DNA of 64,000 bases. Source: Streptomyces rishiriensis (GTDB lineage Bacteria; Actinomycetota; Actinomycetes; Streptomycetales; Streptomycetaceae). The translations under genes and the position numbers were made by a program. The stretch's first letter is position 1. Each line of letters begins with the position of its first letter. Below, in pieces: positions 9,216 through 16,524 of the stretch. The stretch lies in contig NZ_BEWA01000008.1 of assembly GCF_003112535.1 (NCBI RefSeq), positions 1-64,000 on the forward strand. Reading direction: 5' to 3'. The notes under the pieces are model-generated. The model did no database searches and was not told where the DNA came from. It saw nothing but the letters and a program-made list of their open reading frames with translations.

Positions 9216-9230
9216 CTGACGAATCGTCAG
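9216..9230. promoter_or_regulatory. Inverted repeat, candidate operator for the DUF35-thiolase pair
   Basis: CTGACGAATCGTCAG is a 15-base palindrome, with 7-bp arms around one central base, just upstream of the DUF35 gene. From memory, CTGACG-N3-CGTCAG boxes recur before Streptomyces acyl-CoA and lipid-metabolism genes and are probably bound by a TetR-type regulator. The regulator here is not known. Confidence 0.6.
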
Positions 9231-9251
9231 ATGACGAGCCTGGAGGCGACC

Positions 9252-9698
9252 TTGTCGCGTACACGCACACCTGTGGTCGCCGGATGGTTCACCGGGGAGG
9301 GAGACGACTTCAGGCTCCTCGGGACGCGTTGCTCGGCGTGCCGGGCGGTCTTCTTCCCCCGTGAGGACACCTACTGCCGTAATCCGGACTGCCAGAGCGG
9401 CGACCTGGAAGAGGTTCCGCTCTCCCGGCGCGGACGCGTGTGGTCGTACACGGACAGCCGGTACCGCCCTCCGTCACCCTACGTGACGGATCCGGAACTT
9501 CCGTGGGAGCCGTACGCGTTGATCGCTGTGGAGCTGGAGTCCGAGCAGATCGTGGTGCTGGGACAGGCGGTTCCCGGGATCACCGTCGCCGATCTGACGG
9601 TGGGCATGGAGGTGGAGGTCGTCCCGGGCGTGCTCGACGAGGACGCGGAGACGACCTGGACGGTCTGGCGATGGCGGCCGACGGGGGTGGCGGGATGA
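9252..9698 (+). CDS. Zn-ribbon/OB-fold protein (DUF35 family), thiolase partner
   Basis: A 148-residue DUF35 protein. The rubredoxin-like zinc ribbon is seen as CSACRAVFFPRE then CRNPDC; an OB-fold follows (SRRGRVWSYTDS to the C-terminus). DUF35 proteins form complexes with thiolase-like or dehydratase partners in acyl-CoA and steroid side-chain degradation and present the acyl-CoA substrate. TTG 9252 is preferred because GGAGG ends 5 bases before it; an in-frame ATG at 9231 has no ribosome site and abuts the palindrome. The next gene starts inside this gene's stop codon (ATGA), so the two are translationally coupled. Confidence 0.85.
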   Translation: MSRTRTPVVAGWFTGEGDDFRLLGTRCSACRAVFFPREDTYCRNPDCQSGDLEEVPLSRRGRVWSYTDSRYRPPSPYVTDPELPWEPYALIAVELESEQIVVLGQAVPGITVADLTVGMEVEVVPGVLDEDAETTWTVWRWRPTGVAG

Positions 9699-10885
9699 CG
9701 GCAGAGGTGGCGGTGCTCGGCGCGGGCATGCATCCATGGGGCAAATGGGGGCGCGGCTTCGTCGAGTACGGCGTGAAGGCGGCGCGCGCGGCGCTCGCGG
9801 ACGCGCGCGTGGCGTGGCGGGACGTCGATTCGATCGTCGGGGCGGACACCGTGCGCGGCGGCTATCCGGGCTATGTGGCCGGGGCGACCTTCGCGAAAGC
9901 GCTCGGCTGGCAGGGAGCCAGGGTGACGAGCGTGTACGCGGCGTGCGCGTCCGGGGCGCAGGCGATCGACACGGCCCGGGCCCAGATCCTCGCGGGCCGG
10001 GCGGACGTGGTGCTCGTGGTGGGGGCCGACGCCGCGCCCAAGGGCTTCTTCCGGCCGGCCGGAGGAGAGCGGCCGGACGACCCTGACTGGCTGCGGTTCC
10101 GCGCCCTCGGCGCCACCAATCCGGCGTACTTCGGGCTGTACGCGCGCAGACGCATGGCGGTGCACGGGGACACTCCGGAGGACTTCGCCCAGGTCAAGGT
10201 GAAGAACGCGGCCATGGGCGCCCTGAATCCGTACGCGCGCTACCGCAAGCGGGTCACGTCGCAGGAGGTCGCCGCCTCCGCCGTCGTCGCCGACCCGCTG
10301 CGGCTGCTGGACATCTGCGCGACCTCCGACGGCGGTGCGGCGCTCGTCCTGTCCAGCATGGAGTTCGCCCGCCGGCACGGCGCGGCGGACCCGGTGCGGA
10401 TCAGGGCCGTGTCCACCGTGACCCCCCGCTATCCCCGCACGGTGCTCGATCTGCCGGACATCGCGACCGACTCTGCCCGTGGGGCCGGGCCGGGCGCCGA
10501 GAAGTTCCGCGCGTCGATCGCCCGGACCGCCTATGAGGAGGCGGGCATCGGTCCCGAGGATCTGTCCCTGGCCGAGGTCTACGACCTGTCCACCGCTCTG
10601 GAACTGCAGTGGTACGAGGATCTGGGTCTGTGCGGCGACGGCGAGGCCGCCAAACTGCTGTGGGAAGGCGCGACCGCGCCGGGCGGCCGCATACCGGTGA
10701 ACACGAGCGGCGGACTGGCCTCCTTCGGGGAGGCGGTGCCCGCCCAGGCCATCGCCCAGGTCTGCGAGGTCACCTGGCAGTTGCGAGGACAGGCGGGCGA
10801 CCGCCAGATCGCGGGCGCGCGCGTGGCCGTCACGGCCAACCAGGGGCTGTTCGGCCATGGCTCGGCGGTGGTCGCGGTGCGGTGA
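9695..10885 (+). CDS. Thiolase-like lipid-transfer protein
   Basis: A 396-residue member of the SCP2-thiolase/lipid-transfer subfamily of thiolases. The nucleophile loop YAACASGAQAID carries the expected cysteine, and VNTSGGLASFGEAVPAQA matches the C-terminal glycine loop of this subfamily. The usual GHP histidine motif is not present in that loop. In related systems such proteins pair with a DUF35 partner and act as thiolases or aldol-lyases on acyl-CoA side chains. The ATG overlaps the DUF35 stop, making a two-gene operon. Reaction and substrate are inferred; the genes sit outside any larger catabolic cluster. Confidence 0.85.
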   Translation: MTAEVAVLGAGMHPWGKWGRGFVEYGVKAARAALADARVAWRDVDSIVGADTVRGGYPGYVAGATFAKALGWQGARVTSVYAACASGAQAIDTARAQILAGRADVVLVVGADAAPKGFFRPAGGERPDDPDWLRFRALGATNPAYFGLYARRRMAVHGDTPEDFAQVKVKNAAMGALNPYARYRKRVTSQEVAASAVVADPLRLLDICATSDGGAALVLSSMEFARRHGAADPVRIRAVSTVTPRYPRTVLDLPDIATDSARGAGPGAEKFRASIARTAYEEAGIGPEDLSLAEVYDLSTALELQWYEDLGLCGDGEAAKLLWEGATAPGGRIPVNTSGGLASFGEAVPAQAIAQVCEVTWQLRGQAGDRQIAGARVAVTANQGLFGHGSAVVAVR

Positions 10886-11038
10886 GGAGGCCGGCGCAAG
10901 GCCGTGGACGCAAGGCCGTGGACGGCGGCCCGGGCCGACTGGAGGACGGCGAAGGGTTGCACGCGCGCGTGGCTGCCCGGGCAGCCCGCGGGCCGAATCC
11001 CGGCCGGTGGAGGCACGGGCCGTGCTCGTCCCGCGCGT

Positions 11039-11644
11039 CTAGGTGGTGACGGTCTCCCGGCGTTCGGCCCCGTAGTCCATCGCATGCTGGACGACGCCGA
11101 CGAGGACGTCTCTGACCGACCTCCGGTCGCGGGCGTCGCACAGGATGACCGGTACGTCGTCGTCCAGGTCGAGTGCGCCGCGCACGTCCGCCTCGGGGTA
11201 ACGTGCGGCTCCCTCGAAGCAGTTGACGGCGATGAGGAACGGGATGGAGCGCCGCTCGAAGTAGTCGACGGCGGCGAAGCAGTCCTCCAGGCGGCGGGTG
11301 TCGGCGAGCACGACGGCGCCGAGCGCGCCCTCGGAGAGCTCGTCCCACATGAACCAGAACCGCTCCTGGCCGGGCGTTCCGAACAGGTACAGCACCAGGT
11401 CCTCACGCAGGGTGATGCGCCCGAAGTCCATGGCGACCGTGGTGGTGTTCTTGCCTTCGACGCCGGTGGTGTCGTCCACCGGACGACCGGCCTCGGTGAG
11501 GTACTCCTCGGTACGCAGCGGCTTGATCTCGCTGACGGCGGCGACGAGGGTCGTCTTGCCCACGCCGAAGCCGCCCGCCACCAGGATCTTGAGCGTGACG
11601 GGCTCGACCGGGGGCTTGCCGCGCTCAGAGCGCCCGAAGATCAT
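11039..11644 (-). CDS. CvnD-type GTPase of a conservon
   Basis: A 201-residue Ras-like small GTPase. The P-loop is GGFGVGKTTLVAA near residues 24-36, a DTTGVEGKNTT switch region follows, and the switch II equivalent reads LFGTPGQERF. NCFEGA replaces the usual NKxD base motif (N-C-F-E), a feature of the bacterial MglA/CvnD group. It is the fourth gene of a cvnA-B-C-D cassette, downstream of the DUF742 gene by 109 bp. In Streptomyces, conservons assemble membrane complexes resembling eukaryotic G-protein-coupled receptor signalling and affect development or antibiotic production. Confidence 0.9.
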   Translation of the reverse strand: MIFGRSERGKPPVEPVTLKILVAGGFGVGKTTLVAAVSEIKPLRTEEYLTEAGRPVDDTTGVEGKNTTTVAMDFGRITLREDLVLYLFGTPGQERFWFMWDELSEGALGAVVLADTRRLEDCFAAVDYFERRSIPFLIAVNCFEGAARYPEADVRGALDLDDDVPVILCDARDRRSVRDVLVGVVQHAMDYGAERRETVTT

Positions 11645-11753
11645 CGATCTCTTCTCCTGCTCGATGGCTTGATGGGGGGAGCCGGGTTCCGGGGACGGCG
11701 GCGCGTGCGCGGGAAGCAGGCCGCCGCCGTTTCCGAAGCCGCTTCCGCGCTGT

Positions 11754-12149
11754 TCACAGCGCCCGGAGGCCGTTGATCACGTCACGCAGAATGCTTTCGT
11801 CCGGCAGCTCGGCCGGGGGCACCGGCCGGTTCACATGAACGAACTGCGCGTCCACGAGGTCGCCGACCAGGACCCGAACCACCCCGATGGGGAGGTTGAG
11901 TTCAGCGGCGAGTTCGGCGACCGACTGCGGCGCGTCGAGGCACAGCGCCGCGATGTCCACGTGCTCGGGGGACAGCGAGGGGTCCGCTTCCGCGTCATCC
12001 GCGTGGGGCTCCGCGACGACGACCGCGATCAGGTCGAGACGATGCTGGACCGCACTGGTGGTACGGCCGCGCGTCATGGCGTACGGACGGACGACCGGTC
12101 CGGCCTCGTCGTCGAACCAGTGACTGCTTCCCTGACCGTCTGTGCTCAT
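11754..12149 (-). CDS. CvnC-type DUF742 protein of a conservon
   Basis: A 131-residue DUF742 protein. It is predicted soluble, with a winged-helix-like middle: SVAELAAELNLPIGVVRVLVGDL would be the helical pair (about residues 78-100). The N-terminus carries an RPYAMTRGRT motif typical of the family. It lies 9 bp after the roadblock gene on the same strand and before the GTPase gene. Its role in the complex is not established; it is usually described as a DNA-binding-like adaptor in the conservon. Confidence 0.88.
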   Translation of the reverse strand: MSTDGQGSSHWFDDEAGPVVRPYAMTRGRTTSAVQHRLDLIAVVVAEPHADDAEADPSLSPEHVDIAALCLDAPQSVAELAAELNLPIGVVRVLVGDLVDAQFVHVNRPVPPAELPDESILRDVINGLRAL

Positions 12150-12158
12150 GCCATCCCA

Positions 12159-12590
12159 CTACCCGCCCGAGGGCAGATCGGTGCGCGGGGCGGTGCCCAG
12201 ATGTACGCCGACCCGTTTGACGAGCAGCGTCATCTCGTACGCCACGAGGCCCACGTCCGAGTCGGCGTCCGAGAGCACGGCGAGGCAACTGCCGTCACCG
12301 GCGGCGGTGACGAACAGGAACGCGTCGTCGAGCTCGACGACGGTCTGACGGACGCTGCCGGCCTCGAAGTGGCGGCCGACGCCCTTGGCGAGGCTGTGGA
12401 ATCCGGACGCGACGGCGGCGAGATGCTCGCCGTCCTCGCGGGTCAGGTCCTTCGACACCCCTGTCGGCAGGCCGTCGCCGGAGAGGACGACGGCCTTGCG
12501 GATGCTGGCGACGCGGTCGACGAGTTCGTCGAGGAGCCAGTTCAGCTCGCCGTTGATGCTGGTGTGGCCGGTCGTCTTCGGTGCGGTCAT
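12159..12590 (-). CDS. CvnB-type roadblock/LC7 protein of a conservon
   Basis: A 143-residue roadblock/LC7-domain protein. Typical features are ELNWLLDELVDRVASIRKAV at the N-terminus followed by VVLSGDGLPTGVS. The family binds or regulates small GTPases (MglB-like), consistent with the CvnD gene two positions downstream. Its ATG overlaps the stop codon of cvnA (bases 12587-12590), so translation is coupled to the kinase. Confidence 0.9.
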   Translation of the reverse strand: MTAPKTTGHTSINGELNWLLDELVDRVASIRKAVVLSGDGLPTGVSKDLTREDGEHLAAVASGFHSLAKGVGRHFEAGSVRQTVVELDDAFLFVTAAGDGSCLAVLSDADSDVGLVAYEMTLLVKRVGVHLGTAPRTDLPSGG

Positions 12591-15427
12591 CGACCGTCCC
12601 CCTTTGTCGTTCCTTGTGGTGCTGTGCCGCTGTGGGCGTCGTCGCCCGCGGCGTTCTCCACGCGGCCGCGCTGCCAGCCGCGCTGGAGCGAGGCCATGCG
12701 GCTGCGTACCTCGTCGGCGTCCCGGTCCGCCGGGTCGGAGCGGTCCTCCGCGCGCGGCGCCGGGCCCTGCCGCAACTGCGGGGCCAGGTTCGCCTGGCGC
12801 ACGCGGCGCGGCAGCGCTCCCGTGTCGGAGCCGGAGCCGGTGTTCCCTCGCCGACCGGCGTCGCGGTCCGGGCCGTCGGACAGGGCCGCGGTCTGCCGTG
12901 CGCGCCGGGGAAGGGCGGCGGGCGAGGACGGCTCCTGACCGTCGCGGGCGGCCTGCTCCTGCGCCGGAAGGCCTTCGGCGCCGCCGTGCGGAATCTGGGA
13001 CGCCGTGCCACGCCGTCGCGACGGCAGAGGCGCCGGCTTGCCGTCGTCGATGCGGCGCGGACCGGGCCTGGCCGGGAGGTCCGGGTCGGTCTCCGCGCGC
13101 GGGAGACGGTGCTCCGGGACGGGGCGCCCGTGCGAGCTGACCAGCTTGGGCGTGCGGCGGCCCGGCAGCAACGGCACGGGCGCGGCGGGGCCGTCGCCGA
13201 CGGACCCGTCGGGTTCGCCCGCCCCGGCGGACGGCCTGCGGTGCTGGTCGGCGTCGTCGACGCCCGCCTCACCGGCGTCGGTGAGGGAGCGACGGGGACG
13301 GAACAGAACACCCTGGTCCTCGTCGTCCTCGGCCAGGGGAACCTGGAATTCGCCCAGGGCGTCCAGGCCGACGGGCGCCTCCAGTTCGATCGGTCCGTCG
13401 AGCAGCGAGGCGGGCACTCCCGGGAGCTGCGCCGAGGCCGGGGACAGCGCCGACCTGCGGGTCTCCGCGAGCTCCGCCTCCTTGGGGGGCCTGGGGCGGT
13501 CGAGCCGGAAGCCGATGCCGTTGGTGTCGGGGACGTCGTCGGTCAGCAGTGCGTCGGGGATGAAGACCACGGCGGTCGTCCCGCCGTACGGCGAGGGCTG
13601 CAGGGAGACGCGGACGTTCTGCCGCTGGGCGAGCCGGCTGACCACGAACAGCCCGAGGCGGTCGGTGTCGGACAGCTCGAACTCCGGTGTCTCGGCGAGC
13701 CGGAGATTGGCCTCCAGGAGGGCTTCGGGCGCCATGCCGAGTCCCCGGTCGTGGATTTCGAGGGTGAAGCCGTTGGCCACCCGGTCGCCGTACACCTGGA
13801 CGGCGGTGTGCGGCGGGGAGAACACCGTGGCGTTCTCCAGGAGTTCGGCCACCAGGTGGGTGAGGTCGGCGACGGCCGGGCCGGTCGCGGCCAGGCGGGG
13901 CAGACGGCGGACCTCGATGCGTTCGTAGTCCTCCACCTCGGCGACGGCGGCCCGCACGATGTCCATGAGCTGCACCGGCTTGCGCCACTGCCGCGAGGGA
14001 GCGGCTCCGGAGAGGATCACCAGTCCTTCGGCGTGCCGCCGCATACGGGTGGTGAGGTGGTCGAGGCGGAAGAGGTCGGCGAGTTCCTCGGTGTCCTCGG
14101 TGCGGCGTTCCATGGTGTCGAGCAGGGTGAGCTGCTTGTGCAGCAGCACCTGGCTGCGACGGGCGAGATTGACGAAGACCTCGGCGACGCCGGAGCGCAG
14201 TTCGGCCTGTTTGACGGCGGCCTCGACGGCGGCGCGCTGAAGGGTGTTGAGGGCGTGGCCCACCTCGCCCATCTCGTTCTTGTCGTACTCCAGGCGGGGC
14301 ACTTCGGTCTCGACGTCGACCTGTTCGCCCGCGGACAGACGGCGCATCACGCTGGGCAGCCGCACGCCGGACGCCTCGTGGGCCTCCATCCTGAGCTGGC
14401 GCAGGTCGCGGATGAGGCCCCGGCCGATGCGCACGGACAGCACGAGGGAGACGAGCAGGGCGACCAGCCCGAAGACGCCTGCCACGACCGCCTTGACGAT
14501 GACCTCGGTCGCCACCGGGCGGACCCGGTCCTGATAGCGGTCGTTCGCCTGCTCGTCCAGGGTGCCTAGTTCGTCCAGGACGCTGCCGGCCGCGGTGTCC
14601 CAGTTCTTGGCGCTGACCCCGCGGGGCGGGTCGCCGGGCGTCGCGCCGACGACGGCCTGTTCGACCGTGCGCAGCGGTGCGGTGGTGGCGTTCTTCCAGA
14701 AGCTCTCGTAGCGTTCGCGCTCCGCGGTGGGCAGCTGGACGAGGCTGATGTCGTAGACCACTTCGCGCTGGGCCTGCAGATCGGAGACGGCGCGGATCTC
14801 CCCGCGGCCGAGCCGGCCCACGACCAGGGCGGAGCCCAGCAGGGCGTCCTCCTGGGAGAGCAGTTCACGGGCGTGGGCGACGTCGACGAGAGCCCGGTAC
14901 TGCTTGTCCATCTCGACGCTGTCGACCACGTCCAGCTTGACCAGCAGGGAGTAACAGGGGTCGATCAGCTGGGTGTAGAGGTCGAGGGCCTGGGCCCGGG
15001 TGACGGTGCGTTGCTCGACGCTCCGGCGCAGGGCGTCGATGCCGTCGAAGGCGTCGAGCACCGCGGTGAGGCCCTCGCTGTCGTCCTGGTCCAGGACGTC
15101 GCGCACGTCGGAGTCGCGGGCGTTCCCGCGGATCTCGGCCATGGCCTCGTCGGTGGCGGTCCGGGTGCGGCGCAGGGCGGACAGCGCGTCGGCGGCACGG
15201 GGGTCGGCGAGGTAGACGAGGGTCTGACGGCGTTCCTGCTGAACGACGCGGACCGTGTCCTCGATGGGGTAGCCGACCTTTTCGACAAGGGACGACACGG
15301 TGAACAGGCGGCTCGCCTCACGACCCGTGAGCACCGTGGCGAAGCCCCAGATCGCCGTCAGGGAAACCAGCGGCACGAGAAGCAGCGCCACGATCTTCCG
15401 GCGGATCGACTTCCCGCGAAAGCGCAT
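12587..15427 (-). CDS. CvnA-type sensor histidine kinase with nitrate-sensing-like domain
   Basis: A 946-residue membrane sensor kinase. The start at 15427 gives MRFRGKSIRRKIVALLLVPL, with the first membrane helix at about residues 13-33 and GCAGGGGGAGGCC-type ribosome site upstream. An extracellular NIT-like all-helical domain (about 45-300) precedes a second helix (VIVKAVVAGVFGLVALLVSL region, about 310-335). HAMP and a HATPase_c domain follow, with the N-box LLENATVFSPPHT and the G-box DRGLGM. The last third (about 670-946) is disordered, Pro/Arg/Ser-rich. It is the first gene of the conservon; the ligand is unknown. Confidence 0.92.
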   Translation of the reverse strand: MRFRGKSIRRKIVALLLVPLVSLTAIWGFATVLTGREASRLFTVSSLVEKVGYPIEDTVRVVQQERRQTLVYLADPRAADALSALRRTRTATDEAMAEIRGNARDSDVRDVLDQDDSEGLTAVLDAFDGIDALRRSVEQRTVTRAQALDLYTQLIDPCYSLLVKLDVVDSVEMDKQYRALVDVAHARELLSQEDALLGSALVVGRLGRGEIRAVSDLQAQREVVYDISLVQLPTAERERYESFWKNATTAPLRTVEQAVVGATPGDPPRGVSAKNWDTAAGSVLDELGTLDEQANDRYQDRVRPVATEVIVKAVVAGVFGLVALLVSLVLSVRIGRGLIRDLRQLRMEAHEASGVRLPSVMRRLSAGEQVDVETEVPRLEYDKNEMGEVGHALNTLQRAAVEAAVKQAELRSGVAEVFVNLARRSQVLLHKQLTLLDTMERRTEDTEELADLFRLDHLTTRMRRHAEGLVILSGAAPSRQWRKPVQLMDIVRAAVAEVEDYERIEVRRLPRLAATGPAVADLTHLVAELLENATVFSPPHTAVQVYGDRVANGFTLEIHDRGLGMAPEALLEANLRLAETPEFELSDTDRLGLFVVSRLAQRQNVRVSLQPSPYGGTTAVVFIPDALLTDDVPDTNGIGFRLDRPRPPKEAELAETRRSALSPASAQLPGVPASLLDGPIELEAPVGLDALGEFQVPLAEDDEDQGVLFRPRRSLTDAGEAGVDDADQHRRPSAGAGEPDGSVGDGPAAPVPLLPGRRTPKLVSSHGRPVPEHRLPRAETDPDLPARPGPRRIDDGKPAPLPSRRRGTASQIPHGGAEGLPAQEQAARDGQEPSSPAALPRRARQTAALSDGPDRDAGRRGNTGSGSDTGALPRRVRQANLAPQLRQGPAPRAEDRSDPADRDADEVRSRMASLQRGWQRGRVENAAGDDAHSGTAPQGTTKGDGR

Positions 15428-15844
15428 GGCCTCCCCCTGCTCGGACCCCCACCGGCAGGGGGTACACATGTGCGTCAACAAACGGCGCGAGCCTACTACC
15501 GACACGCCCATAACTCGAAGAGCCGTCCGGAAGATGAACTTCCGTACCGAGGGCGAGACATGGTGTGTTGTCCGGTCATTACGGGAGATTGCCCCCTCGA
15601 ATCCGATCCCTGGAGTTCGGCTGGATCCGATCGGCCGCGCAGGCGAGTTGGCCAGAATTTTTCGCGCCGCGGGAATCTTCGGGGCAGGTCACGCGTCCTA
15701 CTCATTGGGAATTGGGGGCGGAATCGGCCACACGAGCCGTATGCCGCACCTGGGCTGCGTAAATCAGCGCAAGCCGGGCAGCCACTGGGGAGCAGGGTCT
15801 TCAACCCGGAGGCGAGCGGTCTGCTGGCGGTGGGGAGTGACACG
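15428..15844. other. Divergent intergenic region, no gene seen
   Basis: This 417-bp gap lies between the divergent conservon and a small membrane-protein gene. Base composition is less GC-rich than the coding DNA around it, and the open frames lack Streptomyces third-position bias. It must hold both promoters. No clear operator or hairpin stands out. Confidence 0.6.
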
Positions 15845-16426
15845 GTGATGGGCACGGCGGAGCGGCGCGAGGCGCCCGAGGACGGCGCGGCGACAGGCGG
15901 TACGGCACTGCGAGAACCCGAGGCACGGGATCGCGGTCCTTCCGCGAACGGGCACATGACGGCGGCCGGAGACGTCCGGGCCGCGGAGAGACCTGCGTCG
16001 GCGGCGCGCAGCGCCCGGCCGGCGGCGCGTGTGGCCTACCGGCCGCTGTGGGTCGAGGAGCCGGCGCGTCGACGCCGGATGCCCGATCCGGTGCGCACGG
16101 CGGCCGTACGCGCGGTGCTGATCATCTCCGTGACGCTGATTCAGGCCATGATCGCGTTCCTGTGCACGATGGCCGGCTCCTGGCTGGCCTTCCCCATGGT
16201 GATCAGCAGTGTGGTGAGCACGGTGCTGGCCACCTGGGCCGCGTTGGACGTCTGGGTGACCCGACAGGTGTGGAACCAGCGCAACGGCGTGGTGTCGACG
16301 CCGAGCAGCACGGCGCGTTCGCTGCGGCGCGAGCGGCGCCGGGTGCGTCGGCAGGCACGCATCGCCGCGCGCGGCCAGGAGCGGATACGCAGGCAGAGCG
16401 GCGCCGGGCGGCTCTCGCACTCCTGA
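15845..16426 (+). CDS. Small basic membrane protein of unknown function
   Basis: A 193-residue protein. A charged, Ala/Arg-rich N-terminal region (about 1-80, with ARRRRMPDPVR) is followed by two closely spaced hydrophobic segments (about 88-112 and 117-137, including VTLIQAMIAFLCTMAGSWLA). A strongly basic C-terminal tail contains RSLRRERRRVRRQARIAAR. GTG 15845 is chosen because GGGGAG lies 7 bases before it; ATG 15848 is the alternative. I do not recognise a named family. The basic tail suggests contact with nucleic acid or acidic lipids; that is inference. It is divergent from the conservon. Confidence 0.7.
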   Translation: MMGTAERREAPEDGAATGGTALREPEARDRGPSANGHMTAAGDVRAAERPASAARSARPAARVAYRPLWVEEPARRRRMPDPVRTAAVRAVLIISVTLIQAMIAFLCTMAGSWLAFPMVISSVVSTVLATWAALDVWVTRQVWNQRNGVVSTPSSTARSLRRERRRVRRQARIAARGQERIRRQSGAGRLSHS

Positions 16427-16524
16427 ACTCGGGCCACGGTTGCTGGAGTCGGTGCGGGGACGCATCTGTGATCGCGTCCCCGCACCGGCTTCCGCCCGTC
16501 CGAGCCACGTGTCAGGGCTGTCGG

